From Vicinamibacteraceae bacterium (GTDB lineage Bacteria > Planctomycetota > Phycisphaerae > Phycisphaerales > UBA5793), in NCBI GenBank assembly GCA_011525805.1, contig WYBR01000062.1, forward strand, positions 49,438-113,437: 64,000 bases of DNA, given 5' to 3'. A model generated the notes under the pieces. It did no database searches, was not told where the DNA came from, and saw nothing but the letters and a program-made list of their open reading frames with translations. The position numbers were made by a program, and so were the translations under genes. Numbering within the stretch: the first letter of the stretch is position 1; each line of letters begins with the position of its first letter. This document shows positions 33,169 to 42,653 of this stretch, one piece after another.

Positions 33169-35772
33169 TCAAGCCGCGTCGTGCGCCACGGCGCCGAGAT
33201 CGTCCTCGCGCTCGCCGGACTTGTCGAGCGGCTGGCCGCGCTCGTCGGTGAGGGCCCGGCCCTGAAGGTCGCGCAGGACGGGGACGGGGTGCTCGCGCTC
33301 GTGCGCGGACAGGGCCTTCTCGAGCCGCTGGCGCACCATCGCCTCGAGTTTCGACCACGCGCCTCGTCCGCGGCACTTGGGAAAGGCCGAGCAACTGAGC
33401 CACGGCCCGCGCTTGCCGCTCCGAAGATTGAGCGGCTCTCCGCACTTCGGGCAGGGCTGGTCTGTAACATAAGGGGGCGGCTGCGGCGCCACCGGCCGGC
33501 CCTTCTTGTCGAGTTTCACGATCCCGTCGCAATCCGGGTAGCGCGTGCAGCCGAGAAACGCCCCGAAACGCCCCGTACGCTTGTTCATCGGCGCGCGGCA
33601 CTTCGGGCACGCCACGTTCACCGGCTCCACCTTGCGCGGCCGGCCCTCCGTGTCGATCGGCGAGGCGTAGTCGCAGTCGGGATAGCGTGAGCAACTCAGG
33701 AAACGCCCGTTCTTGCCGAACCGGTACACCGTCGTCGCGCCGCACTTCTCGCAGCGGATGTCATCCGGCGCCGGCTCCATCTCCGCCTTGGCGTGACCGA
33801 GGTTCGCGTGCGCTTCCTCGAGGCGCACCTTGAACGGCTCGTAGAACTCGTCGAGCACGGCGACCCAGTCGATCTCGCGCGACTCGATGCGGTCGAGTTC
33901 CTCCTCCATCTCGCGCGTGAAGCCGAGGTTGAGAATATCGGGGAACGCCTCGATGAGTTTGTCGGTGACGACCTCGCCGAGATCGGTGGCGAAGAAGCGC
34001 CGCTCGCGCTGCTCGACGTACTTGCGGTCCTGGATCGTCTGAATAATCGCCGCGTAGGTCGAAGGCCGGCCGATGCCCTCCTCTTCGAGCGTCTTGACGA
34101 GCGACGCCTCGGTGTAGCGCGGCGGCGGGCTGGTGAACTTCTGCTGCGGCTCCAGGTCGAACGGACCGAGCAGCGCCTGCTCCTTGAGATCGGGAAGCGT
34201 CTGCTCCTCAGAGGCCGGCAGGCCGGCCACGCGCAGGAAACCATCGAAGACGAGCACGCGCCCGGTCGTGCGGAACACCAGGGCCCGATCGCGAGCCGGA
34301 CTGCTGAGGATCGTCGTCGCGTCCCACTGCGCCGGCGTCATCTGGCACGAAACGAACCGCTCCCAGATGATGCGGTACAGCCGCGCCTGGTCGGCGCTGA
34401 GCGCGCCCGCGACGGAGTCGGGGTGAATGCTCACGTCGGTGGGGCGGATCGCCTCGTGCGCCTCCTGCGCCGCCTTGTTGGAACTCGAGTAGGCGTTCGG
34501 GGCCTCGGGCAGGTACTTCTCGCCGTAGGTCGCGCGGATGTAGTCGCGGGCCATGCTCACCGCCTCGCGAGAGAGGTGCGTCGAGTCGGTTCGCATGTAG
34601 GTGATGAGGCCGAGCGTGCCGCGGCCGGGCAGGTCCACTCCTTCGTAGAGTTGCTGGGCCGCCCGCATGGTGCGCTGAGCGCCGAAACCGAGTCGCGTCG
34701 AAGCCGCCTGCTGAAGCGTCGAGGTGATGAACGGCGCCGAGGGCCTCGACGTCGTCCGCTTGGTTTCGATCGAGGTGACGATGAAGTCGTCGGGTCGCGT
34801 CGTGCCGACGAGTTCGACGAGATGCGCCGCGGGGCCTTTGCCCTTCTCGTCGCGCTTCTCGATGCGGTCGGTGAGGACGAAGCCGGCGCGCTGCGCGAGA
34901 ATCAGGGCGGCGTCGGCGCCGGCGATCTCGGGCCTGGCCCCGTCCACCTCGGCGAGTTCGGCGCGAAACGCGCTGTGCCGGGCCAGCCATGCGTTCTGCG
35001 CCTTGATCGTCGGCCCGTTGCCCTTCTCGTCCACCTTGCTCATGAACGCTGACCACTCGGCCGCGATCCCGCCCAGTTGCTCCCGCTTCGCGGTCAGGCG
35101 CACGCTCAGCGACCAGTACTCCTCGGGAATGAACGCCCGGATTTCGCGCTCGCGCTCGACGATGAGGCGCACCGCGACGGACTGCACGCGCCCCGCGCTC
35201 AGCCCCCGCGCGACCTTCTTCCACAAGAGCGGCGAGACCTGGTAGCCCACGATGCGGTCGAGAATCCGCCGCGCCTGCTGTGCGTTGACCCGGTCTTCGT
35301 CGATCGGATGCGGGTTCTGGAACGCCCGCTGCACCTCGCTGCGCGTCACCGCGTTGAAGACGACGCGCTTGGCCTCCCGCGAGGAGATGCCCAGTTCTTG
35401 GGCGAGGTGCCAGGCGATCGCCTCGCCTTCGCGGTCGAGGTCGGTCGCGAACCAGATGTCGGTCGCCTGCCGGGCGAGTTTCTTGAGTTCCGTAAGGGTG
35501 GACTTCTTGCCAGCGAGCACTTCGTAGGTCGGCTTGAAGCGATGCTCGATGTCCACGCCGGGCACCGGCTGCTTGACCCCCTTGGGCGACTTGTTGGGCA
35601 GGTCGCGCACGTGCCCGACCGAGGCCTTGACGACGTAGTCGGGTCCGAGGTACTGGTTGATGTTGCGCGCCTTGCTCGGCGATTCGACGATGACGAGGTG
35701 CTTGCCCTTGGCGTCAACGGCGGCCCCGGCGGTGCGGCGGGCGGATGGTTTGGACTTGGTCTTCTTGGCCAT
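33169..35772 (-). CDS. topA: DNA topoisomerase I
   Basis: An 867-residue type IA topoisomerase that relaxes negative supercoils. TOPRIM start HLVIVESPSKARNINQYLG, DxDxE-type FATDLDREGEA, and the catalytic Tyr in LITYMRTDSTHLS are intact. The C-terminus has three Cys4 zinc ribbons (CEKCGATTVYRFGKNGRF; CPKCRAPMNKRTGRFGAFLG; CPKCGEPLNLRSGKRGPWLS). The N-terminal extension is Lys-rich. A promoter precedes it at 35886-35914. Strong assignment. Confidence 0.96.
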   Translation of the reverse strand: MAKKTKSKPSARRTAGAAVDAKGKHLVIVESPSKARNINQYLGPDYVVKASVGHVRDLPNKSPKGVKQPVPGVDIEHRFKPTYEVLAGKKSTLTELKKLARQATDIWFATDLDREGEAIAWHLAQELGISSREAKRVVFNAVTRSEVQRAFQNPHPIDEDRVNAQQARRILDRIVGYQVSPLLWKKVARGLSAGRVQSVAVRLIVEREREIRAFIPEEYWSLSVRLTAKREQLGGIAAEWSAFMSKVDEKGNGPTIKAQNAWLARHSAFRAELAEVDGARPEIAGADAALILAQRAGFVLTDRIEKRDEKGKGPAAHLVELVGTTRPDDFIVTSIETKRTTSRPSAPFITSTLQQAASTRLGFGAQRTMRAAQQLYEGVDLPGRGTLGLITYMRTDSTHLSREAVSMARDYIRATYGEKYLPEAPNAYSSSNKAAQEAHEAIRPTDVSIHPDSVAGALSADQARLYRIIWERFVSCQMTPAQWDATTILSSPARDRALVFRTTGRVLVFDGFLRVAGLPASEEQTLPDLKEQALLGPFDLEPQQKFTSPPPRYTEASLVKTLEEEGIGRPSTYAAIIQTIQDRKYVEQRERRFFATDLGEVVTDKLIEAFPDILNLGFTREMEEELDRIESREIDWVAVLDEFYEPFKVRLEEAHANLGHAKAEMEPAPDDIRCEKCGATTVYRFGKNGRFLSCSRYPDCDYASPIDTEGRPRKVEPVNVACPKCRAPMNKRTGRFGAFLGCTRYPDCDGIVKLDKKGRPVAPQPPPYVTDQPCPKCGEPLNLRSGKRGPWLSCSAFPKCRGRGAWSKLEAMVRQRLEKALSAHEREHPVPVLRDLQGRALTDERGQPLDKSGEREDDLGAVAHDAA

Positions 35773-35885
35773 GCAGGAGGTGCTTGTCTGTCGTAGGAGT
35801 GAGAGAGCGGACGGGAACCCCGGAAGCCGTCACGCGGACGCCGCGGGCCCCTCCGGGCGGCGGCGAGGCTCCGCCGCAGGGGCAT

Positions 35886-35914
35886 TTGGTACCACTAGCC
35901 TGTCGGCTGGTCAA
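35886..35914 (-). promoter_or_regulatory. Predicted sigma-70-type promoter for topA
   Basis: TTGACC (minus strand, 35909-35914) and TACCAA (35886-35891) are 17 bases apart. It lies about 115 bases upstream of the topA start. The rest of the 35773-35980 gap holds no gene that I can see. Confidence 0.45.
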
Positions 35915-35980
35915 GCGGTACTCCTTTAACGTCACAGCCCCGGCCCCGTGTTCGAGGTCTTTCCCTCAGGCGGACCCGAT

Positions 35981-36934
35981 TCAGGGTGGACCATGCCGAA
36001 CCGCTCCCCTCTCGATGAATGCAAGTGCCTGTTCCACAATGTCTTGCGCACTGGCCGACCCGCACGCGATCCACAGGGACGACGGATAGCGCCGGAACGA
36101 CTTCAACCACGTCCGCTGCTTGCGCGCGAACCGCCGCGTTTCGATCTTTGTTTGTTCCACCGCGTCGTCGAGAGCGGCGCCGCCGTCGATGGCGGCGAGA
36201 AGTTGCTTGTACCCCAGCGCCTCGCGGGCCTGCGGCCCCAGCCGGCCGCGCAAGCGGCGCACTTCCTCCACCAGGCCGCCCTCGATCATCGCGCGGACCC
36301 GCGCGTTGATCCGACGGTTGATCGCCTCCACCGGCCACTCCAGCCCGAGGAGCAGCACGTCCTCCCGCGCCGACCCGCTGCCCCACTGCAACTGCCGCTC
36401 GCTCAGCGGCCGGCCCGTCGCCCGATGCACCTCGATGGCGCGCGTCAGGCGCTTGCGGTCGTTGCGGTGAATGCGCTCGGCGGCGACGGGGTCGAGAACC
36501 GACAGTTCATCGTGGAGACGTTCAACGCTCCACGCCGCCAGTTCAGCGCGGAGCGCCTCGTCCGGCGGCGGGCCGTCGAACAGCCCCTCCAGAAACGCCT
36601 TCACGTAGAGATTCGTTCCCCCCACGATGATGGGCCACTTGCCTCGCCTGCGAGTCTCCTCGACCAGGCGGCGCGCCGAGCCGAGCCACTCGTCAACCGA
36701 GTACGGCTGATCGGGTTCGACGATGTCGATGAGATGGTGCGCAACGAGGCGCTGCTCGGCCGGAGTCGGCTTGGCGGTGCCGATGTCCATCCCGCGGTAC
36801 ACCTGCATCGAATCGGCGCTGATGATCTCTCCGCCGCCCGGAAGGCGCTGGGCGAGTTCAAGCGCGAGATGGCTCTTGCCCCCCGCCGTCGGGCCGACAA
36901 TGAGTATCACGGGACGATCCGGACTTGCCGACAT
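35981..36934 (-). CDS. miaA: tRNA dimethylallyltransferase
   Basis: A 317-residue enzyme that adds a dimethylallyl group to A37 of tRNAs reading UNN codons. The P-loop VGPTAGGKSHLALELA, ISADSMQVYRGMDIGTAKP and IVGGTNLYVKAFLEG are intact, and QTKIETRRFARKQRTWLKSF is the late basic motif. The ATG at 36934 begins next to the P-loop. Flanked upstream by a structured repeat. Normal length. Confidence 0.95.
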   Translation of the reverse strand: MSASPDRPVILIVGPTAGGKSHLALELAQRLPGGGEIISADSMQVYRGMDIGTAKPTPAEQRLVAHHLIDIVEPDQPYSVDEWLGSARRLVEETRRRGKWPIIVGGTNLYVKAFLEGLFDGPPPDEALRAELAAWSVERLHDELSVLDPVAAERIHRNDRKRLTRAIEVHRATGRPLSERQLQWGSGSAREDVLLLGLEWPVEAINRRINARVRAMIEGGLVEEVRRLRGRLGPQAREALGYKQLLAAIDGGAALDDAVEQTKIETRRFARKQRTWLKSFRRYPSSLWIACGSASAQDIVEQALAFIERGAVRHGPP

Positions 36935-36974
36935 GGGCAATGCTAGAGCGACGAGACGCAGACGCGGAGGGTGC

Positions 36975-37082
36975 CACCGCACGCTCGCCGCTCTGGGCGA
37001 GAGTGCAGTGCGGCGAGCAAGGGTGACCGTTCGCGCCTGCACCCTCGCCATCGATCTGCGCCAAAGGCGGCGGCGATCGATG
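36975..37082. repeat. Structured two-hairpin repeat, solo copy between miaA and nuoN
   Basis: 108 bases with two hairpins: the first, with arms CACCGCAC (36975-36982) and GTGCAGTG (37003-37010), and the second with arms CATCGATC (37049-37056) and GATCGATG (37075-37082). The same unit, also 108 bases long, is at 48507-48614. It fills most of the 36935-37106 gap and may act on the nuoN 3' end. Confidence 0.85.
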
Positions 37083-37106
37083 CCACCCGCACCCACCCAC
37101 TGCATT

Positions 37107-38684
37107 TCAGCGATCGGCGAGACGATCGACGGCCGGCCCGGCCGCATGATGCGGCGCCGCCTCGGACGGTCGCAACTGTACGGCCTGATCCCCGGCGCTC
37201 AGGAGGCGGGCGGTCAGCGCCAGCAGGAGGATGGTCATCGCCGCGGAGACCCCCGCGGCAAAACGCCGCGCCGAAGCGGGTGTGCGCTCGACTTCCGAAC
37301 CCTCCCAGCCGGGCCGCTTCACCCAGCCCACGCCGGCCAGGCGCAGGTAGTACCACGCCGCCGCGGCGCTGTTGAGGCCGGCAACGATCACCAGCACGTA
37401 TTCGCCGGCGCGGATCGCCGAGGTGAACAGGAAGAGTTTCGCGAAAAACCCCACAAGCGGCGGGAGGCCCATGAGCGAGAGCGTGCACAGCGCGAGGATC
37501 GTCGCGTGCCCGGAGTGGCGGCTCCACAGGCCCTCGATGTCGTCGAAGGTCTCGATCTCCTCGCCGCGCCGTTCGAGGCAGGCGAGGACGAGAAACGCAC
37601 CGAGGTTGGTGATGCCGTAGACGACGATGTAGAAGAGCACCGCGGCAAAGCCGTTGGTGGCCGGCGAAGCGCCCGCCGAACCGCCTGCCTCCATCGCCGC
37701 CACGAGACCCACGAGCATGTACCCGCTGTGCGCGATCGATGAGTAGGCAAGGATGCGCTTGACGCGATTCTGCCACATCGCCAGGGCGTTGCCGATCGTC
37801 ATGGTGAGGGCGGCGAGCACCCACAGCAGGACGCGGATCGCCTCGGGCCACGGTTGCCCACCTTCTCCGAGATGGAGCGCCGTGCCGAGCAGGAGCATGA
37901 GGACGACGAATCCCGCGGCCTTGGGCACGAAGGCGAGGAACGCCGTCACCGGAGCCGCCGCGCCTTCGTACACGTCCGCTGTGTAGAAGTGCATCGGCAC
38001 GGCCGCGATCTTGAAGGAAACGCCGATGACCGCCAGCGCCAGGCCGAGGATGGCGAGCGGGCCGATGCCTCCCGCCGCCGCCTGCACTTCGAACGCAGCG
38101 CGGATGTCGAGCAGGTGCAGCGACCCCGTCGCGCCGTAGAGCATGGCGAATCCGTAGAGGAAGATCGCCGCCGCCGCCGCCCCGAGGAAGAAATACTTCA
38201 CCGCCGACTCCTGCGCGGCCGTCTTCGAGCGGCTCCGCGCCACCATGACGTAAGTCGGCAGGCTCGTCATCTCCAGCGCCAGAAAGAGCCAGATGAGATC
38301 GCTCGCCGTCGTACAGAGCATCAGGCCGATGAGCGAGAGAAGAAAGAAGCAGAGTTGCTCGCCCTGTGTGGCGTCGAGGGGGTCGAAGCGCCGGCCGCCG
38401 TCCACTTCCGATTCAAGGCGTGCATCGACGTTGCCCAGCCCGAGCAGAAGCAGGAATCCGAGGGCACACGCCGCCGGCCGCATGAAACCCGCCAGACCGG
38501 GCATGAGCGTCTCCGGCTCGGGCATGCGCACCGCGAAGATGAACGCAAAGAGCAGCCCGAGACCCGCGATCCACGAGCCGGCGCGGCGGATGTCTTTGTC
38601 CCCGCTCGTGCCCGTGAGCATGAGCAGCATCACGGTGACGAAGAGGATGATCTCGGGCCAGAGTGTCGCGACGCGATCGAGCAT
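37107..38684 (-). CDS. nuoN: NADH-quinone oxidoreductase subunit N
   Basis: A 525-residue antiporter-like membrane subunit of complex I, with about 14 hydrophobic spans (ILFVTVMLLMLTGTSG; AAVLFYIVVYGITNLGAFLVL). The conserved charged residues of the family are in SLPTYVMVARSR and QNRVKRILAYSSIAHSGYMLVG. It drives proton transfer. Last gene of the minus-strand nuoJKLMN group; ends beside a structured repeat. Confidence 0.92.
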   Translation of the reverse strand: MLDRVATLWPEIILFVTVMLLMLTGTSGDKDIRRAGSWIAGLGLLFAFIFAVRMPEPETLMPGLAGFMRPAACALGFLLLLGLGNVDARLESEVDGGRRFDPLDATQGEQLCFFLLSLIGLMLCTTASDLIWLFLALEMTSLPTYVMVARSRSKTAAQESAVKYFFLGAAAAAIFLYGFAMLYGATGSLHLLDIRAAFEVQAAAGGIGPLAILGLALAVIGVSFKIAAVPMHFYTADVYEGAAAPVTAFLAFVPKAAGFVVLMLLLGTALHLGEGGQPWPEAIRVLLWVLAALTMTIGNALAMWQNRVKRILAYSSIAHSGYMLVGLVAAMEAGGSAGASPATNGFAAVLFYIVVYGITNLGAFLVLACLERRGEEIETFDDIEGLWSRHSGHATILALCTLSLMGLPPLVGFFAKLFLFTSAIRAGEYVLVIVAGLNSAAAAWYYLRLAGVGWVKRPGWEGSEVERTPASARRFAAGVSAAMTILLLALTARLLSAGDQAVQLRPSEAAPHHAAGPAVDRLADR

Positions 38685-38686
38685 GG

Positions 38687-40279
38687 TCAGCGGTCCTCCG
38701 ACTCATCGATCGCGGTGATCAGCATCGACCGATCGGCCGCCGCGTTCACATGCGTAACGATCTCACTCACCGGCTGCTCGATGCGCGAAAGGATCGCGCC
38801 CGGCTGCACGCCCAGCCAGAAGCACAGCAGCGCCAGCGGCGCCAGCACCGCGATCTCGCGCATGCAGAGATCGCGCGGCAGGCGGACGTGCGCATGATCA
38901 TCGTGTCCGGCGTGGGAGGTATCGGGCAGGTGATAGGCGCCGAAGACCAGATGCCCCGCAAAGTAGAGCAGGTAGATCGCGGCGAGAATCATCCCCGTCG
39001 CGGCAATGGCGCCGTACCACGGCCCGAGCGGCCCACCCGTCGGCAATCCCTGCACCGGTTGACCTGAGGTGAACGCGCCGAAAAAAGTCAGAAACTCGCC
39101 GACGAAGCCGTTCAGGCCCGGCAGGCCGACGCTGCTGAGCACAAAGAAGATGGTGAACGCAGTCCACACCGGCATGCGCCGCGCCAGGCCGCCGAGTTCG
39201 TCCAGCGACCGCGTGTGGAAGCGCTCGTAGACCATGCCGACGCACAGGAACAGCGCCCCGGTCGAAAGGCCGTGGTTGATCATGTACATGACCGATCCGC
39301 CGACGCCGGCCGCGTTGATGGCCGCGAGCCCGAGGACGCAGAATCCGAGGTGGCTCACCGAGGAATAGGCGATGAGGCGCTTCATGTCGCGCTGCACCCA
39401 GCAGACGAGAGCACCGTAGATGATCCCGACGATGCACAGAACGGCGATGAGCGGGGCATACTCGTGAAACGCCGCCGGGCACATCGGCATGGCGAAGCGA
39501 TACAGGCCGTAGGTGCCGAGTTTGAGCAGCACCGCCGCGAGGATGACGCTCCCCGCCGTCGGCGCTTCCGTGTGCGCCAGCGGCAGCCAGGTATGCACCG
39601 GAAAGAGCGGCACCTTGACAGCGAACCCGCAGCACAATGCGAGCAGCACCCACGCCTGTTGCGCAGCGCTCATCGACGCCGCCGTCGCCGTCAGGGCCGC
39701 TATGTCAAAGGTCCACCGCCCGTACTGGTCCCAGTGCGCCCATGCGACGTAGAGCAGGCCGACGAGCGTGAGGATCGAGCCTGTGAAGGTGTAGAGAAAG
39801 AAGACGATCGAGGCGCGGGCGCGGTTCGTCGAGCCGTAGACCGCGATGAGGAAGTACATGGGGATGAGGGTGAACTCAAAGGCGATGTAGAAGACGAGCA
39901 GGTCGCGGGCCACGAAGACGCCCAGCATCGCCGCTTCGAGAATGAGCATCCAGAGGTAGAACTCGCGCACGCGCTGAGTGATGGCGGTCCACGAGCCGAG
40001 GATCGCCAGGGGCGTCAGGGCCGCGGTGAGCATCACCAGCAGGAGGGCGATGGAGTCGACGCCCAGCGAGAGGCGCAGGCCGAGCGGCTCGATCCACGTC
40101 CACGACGCGGTTACCTGCATCGCCGCGCTGTCACCGAAGTCGAACGCCCGCCAGACCAGCATGGACCAGGCGAACGCGGCCGTTGAGCCGATCGTCGCGA
40201 TCAGCGCCGCCTGCCGCGCGGGGCGCAGAATGACGGCGAAGGCGGTGAGAATCGGGATGAGCAGAAGAGTGAGGAGCAT
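38687..40279 (-). CDS. nuoM: NADH-quinone oxidoreductase subunit M
   Basis: A 530-residue antiporter-like membrane subunit of complex I. FYIAFEFTLIPMYFLIAVYGS, the Lys in GFAVKVPLFPVHTWLPLAHTEAPTAGSV, and RDMKRLIAYSSVSHLGFCVLG are typical. It ends two bases before nuoN starts. Highly hydrophobic throughout. A histidine-rich insert (HAGHDDHAH) near residue 460 is unusual. Confidence 0.94.
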   Translation of the reverse strand: MLLTLLLIPILTAFAVILRPARQAALIATIGSTAAFAWSMLVWRAFDFGDSAAMQVTASWTWIEPLGLRLSLGVDSIALLLVMLTAALTPLAILGSWTAITQRVREFYLWMLILEAAMLGVFVARDLLVFYIAFEFTLIPMYFLIAVYGSTNRARASIVFFLYTFTGSILTLVGLLYVAWAHWDQYGRWTFDIAALTATAASMSAAQQAWVLLALCCGFAVKVPLFPVHTWLPLAHTEAPTAGSVILAAVLLKLGTYGLYRFAMPMCPAAFHEYAPLIAVLCIVGIIYGALVCWVQRDMKRLIAYSSVSHLGFCVLGLAAINAAGVGGSVMYMINHGLSTGALFLCVGMVYERFHTRSLDELGGLARRMPVWTAFTIFFVLSSVGLPGLNGFVGEFLTFFGAFTSGQPVQGLPTGGPLGPWYGAIAATGMILAAIYLLYFAGHLVFGAYHLPDTSHAGHDDHAHVRLPRDLCMREIAVLAPLALLCFWLGVQPGAILSRIEQPVSEIVTHVNAAADRSMLITAIDESEDR

Positions 40280-40288
40280 GGAACCGAA

Positions 40289-42325
40289 TTACAGCATGAC
40301 CCAGACGATGATGATGACGGTGGCCAATCCGCCGGCCATTCCCAGGCCGTAGCCCTGCAGTCGGCCGTTCTGCATCGGCCGCACCGCCGCGCCGATGAGT
40401 CGCGGCACCGCCCCGCCCAGCGCCACCAGCCCGTTGATGATGAGCGTGTCTCCCAGCGAGTAACACACGTGGCCGATGAACCGCAGCGGGCGGCGGACCA
40501 GCAGGTCGTAGCCCTCATCCACGCACCACTTGTGCCCCGCAAGAACAGCCACCGGCAGGATCGAACGGCGCAGGCGCTCCGCCGCGGCCCGGTTGTAGAG
40601 GTGCAGGTACGCAGCGACGCCGATGCCCAGCAGGCCGACGACCGACGACGCCAGCATCATCCACTGGTGCGGATTGCTGAAGAAGCCGCCGTGCGCCGCC
40701 CCGGCCGGCGCCTCGTACGCCGCCGTCGAGTGGTGAACCATCGAGCCGAACCACCCGTGATGCCCGCCGCCGACGCCAGCCCAGCCGGCAAAGATCGCGC
40801 CCGCGCCGAGCACGATGAGCACAACGTTGATCGCCGCGCCCGGCGCGTGCGGGTGGAAGTGATGTCCGTGTCCGCCGTGATGCTCCTCGCCGGCCGTGAA
40901 GTGAACCGGGCCGAGGAAGACGCGGAAGAAGACGCGGAAGGTGTAGTACGCCGTCAGCCCCGCCGTCAGCAGGCCGATCCAGCCGATCGCGCGATAGCCC
41001 GGCCCCGCGGTAACGAACGCCTCGGCGAGGATCATGTCCTTGCTGAAGAAGCCGGAGGTCAGCGGGAACCCCGCCAGCGCCAGGCACGCCACGAGCATCG
41101 AGCCGGTCACGATCTGCCAACCCGGCACGCGGCCGAGTCCTGACAACCGGCGCAGATCGAGTTGCCCCGCGAAGCCGTGCATCACCGCGCCGCAGCCGAG
41201 GAAGAGCGCCGCCTTGAAGAAGGCGTGAGTGAAGAGGTGGAAGGTGGCGCCGACGCTGCTCAGCACGCCGAGACCCATGAACATGTAGCCGAGTTGCGAG
41301 ACGGTCGAATAGGCGAAGATGCGTTTGATGTCGTACTGCGCCATGCCGATCGTCGCGGCGAAGACCGCCGTCAGGCACCCCACCCACGCGACCGTCGGCA
41401 GTGCGTACTCGCTGAGCAGGAACAGCGGCAGGGTGCGCGCGATCAGGTAGACGCCCGCCGTGACCATCGTCGCGGCGTGGATCAGCGCCGAGACCGGCGT
41501 CGGGCCTTCCATCGCATCCGGCAGCCAGACGTAGAGCGGCAGTTGAGCGCTCTTGCCGAAGGCGCCGAGCATGAGCAGGAAGGGAATCGCCTCAATCGCC
41601 GTCGGAATCTCAGCGCCCGACGTCCGCAGCGCCTCGACCTGCTCAAAGATGACGGCAAACTCGACGCTGCCGAACTGAAGATACGTCAGGCAGATGCCCA
41701 GCGCAAAGCCGAGATCGCCGATGCGGTTGACGATGAAGGCCTTCTTGGCGGCGGCGACGGCGGCGGGCTTCTCGTAGTAGAACCCGATGAGCAGATACGA
41801 GCACAGCCCCACGCCTTCCCAGCCCAGGTACATCAGGATGAGATTGTCAGCCAGCACGAGCGTCGTCATCGCCACGATGAAGAGACTCACAAAGGCGAAG
41901 AATCGCGCATAGCCCCGGTCGCCGCGCATGTATTCGGAGGCGTACACCGCCACGAGCGTGCCGATTCCCGTCACCACGAGCAGCATGATGCTCGTGAGCG
42001 GGTCGAGGAAGAACGCGAAGTCGGCGCGGAGGCGGTCGAAGCGGATCCACTCAAAAACCGTCTCGTGTGCGAACCCGTAGCCAACGCTCGCGGCGATCGC
42101 GACGGAGGTCAGAAACGCGAGCCCGATCCCGGCGACGCAGATCGCTCCCGAATACCGCGCGCGGGCGTCGCCCGTTCGCAGCGCCAGAATGCCGCAGAGC
42201 AGCGCGGCCAGGAGAGGCGCGAAGACAATCCACTCGACCGGCACGTTGAGGCGCACCGCAGCGGCGTCCGACGCCGAAGCGAGCGACGAGAGCAGGACAA
42301 GTTGGGCGCCGGCGGCGCTGATCAT
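40289..42325 (-). CDS. nuoL: NADH-quinone oxidoreductase subunit L
   Basis: A 678-residue antiporter-like subunit, the distal pump of complex I with a long lateral helix at the C-terminus. LMYLGWEGVGLCSYLLIGFYYEKPAAVAAAKKAFIVNRIGDLGF-type blocks, GAFGKSAQLPLYVWLPDAMEGPTPVSALIHAATMV and IKRIFAYSTVSQLGYMFMGLG are the family's core. Between residues about 500 and 560 is a His/Gly-rich insert (EEHHGGHGHHFHPHAPG). nuoM lies ten bases downstream. Confidence 0.95.
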   Translation of the reverse strand: MISAAGAQLVLLSSLASASDAAAVRLNVPVEWIVFAPLLAALLCGILALRTGDARARYSGAICVAGIGLAFLTSVAIAASVGYGFAHETVFEWIRFDRLRADFAFFLDPLTSIMLLVVTGIGTLVAVYASEYMRGDRGYARFFAFVSLFIVAMTTLVLADNLILMYLGWEGVGLCSYLLIGFYYEKPAAVAAAKKAFIVNRIGDLGFALGICLTYLQFGSVEFAVIFEQVEALRTSGAEIPTAIEAIPFLLMLGAFGKSAQLPLYVWLPDAMEGPTPVSALIHAATMVTAGVYLIARTLPLFLLSEYALPTVAWVGCLTAVFAATIGMAQYDIKRIFAYSTVSQLGYMFMGLGVLSSVGATFHLFTHAFFKAALFLGCGAVMHGFAGQLDLRRLSGLGRVPGWQIVTGSMLVACLALAGFPLTSGFFSKDMILAEAFVTAGPGYRAIGWIGLLTAGLTAYYTFRVFFRVFLGPVHFTAGEEHHGGHGHHFHPHAPGAAINVVLIVLGAGAIFAGWAGVGGGHHGWFGSMVHHSTAAYEAPAGAAHGGFFSNPHQWMMLASSVVGLLGIGVAAYLHLYNRAAAERLRRSILPVAVLAGHKWCVDEGYDLLVRRPLRFIGHVCYSLGDTLIINGLVALGGAVPRLIGAAVRPMQNGRLQGYGLGMAGGLATVIIIVWVML

Positions 42326-42332
42326 CGCGGCA

Positions 42333-42653
42333 TCAGCCTTTCAACTCCGACCACTTCTCCGCATCGAGCGTCGGACGCCGGCGATAGAGCATGACAACCA
42401 GCGCCAGCGCCAGCGCCGCCTCCGCCGCTGCGATGGTGAGAATGAAGATGAGAAACACCTGCCCCTGCACGTTGCCGTGGTACGCCCCGAAGGCGATCAT
42501 CGCGATCGCCGCCGCCTGGAACATCAGTTCCGTACACAGGAACATGATGATGAGGTTGCGCCGCGTCAGGAACCCGATGAACCCGATGACGAAAAGCACC
42601 GCGCTGAGCAGCAGGTAGTGGTTGAGCGCGAGAATCGAGAGCGGCTCAGTCAT
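42333..42653 (-). CDS. nuoK: NADH-quinone oxidoreductase subunit K
   Basis: A 106-residue subunit with three transmembrane helices. LFVIGFIGFLTRRNLIIMFLCTELMFQAA has the conserved Glu in the second helix, and IAAAEAALALALVVMLYRRR the second Glu in the third. It forms part of the proton channel. It overlaps nuoJ by four bases and precedes nuoL by seven. Confidence 0.93.
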   Translation of the reverse strand: MTEPLSILALNHYLLLSAVLFVIGFIGFLTRRNLIIMFLCTELMFQAAAIAMIAFGAYHGNVQGQVFLIFILTIAAAEAALALALVVMLYRRRPTLDAEKWSELKG

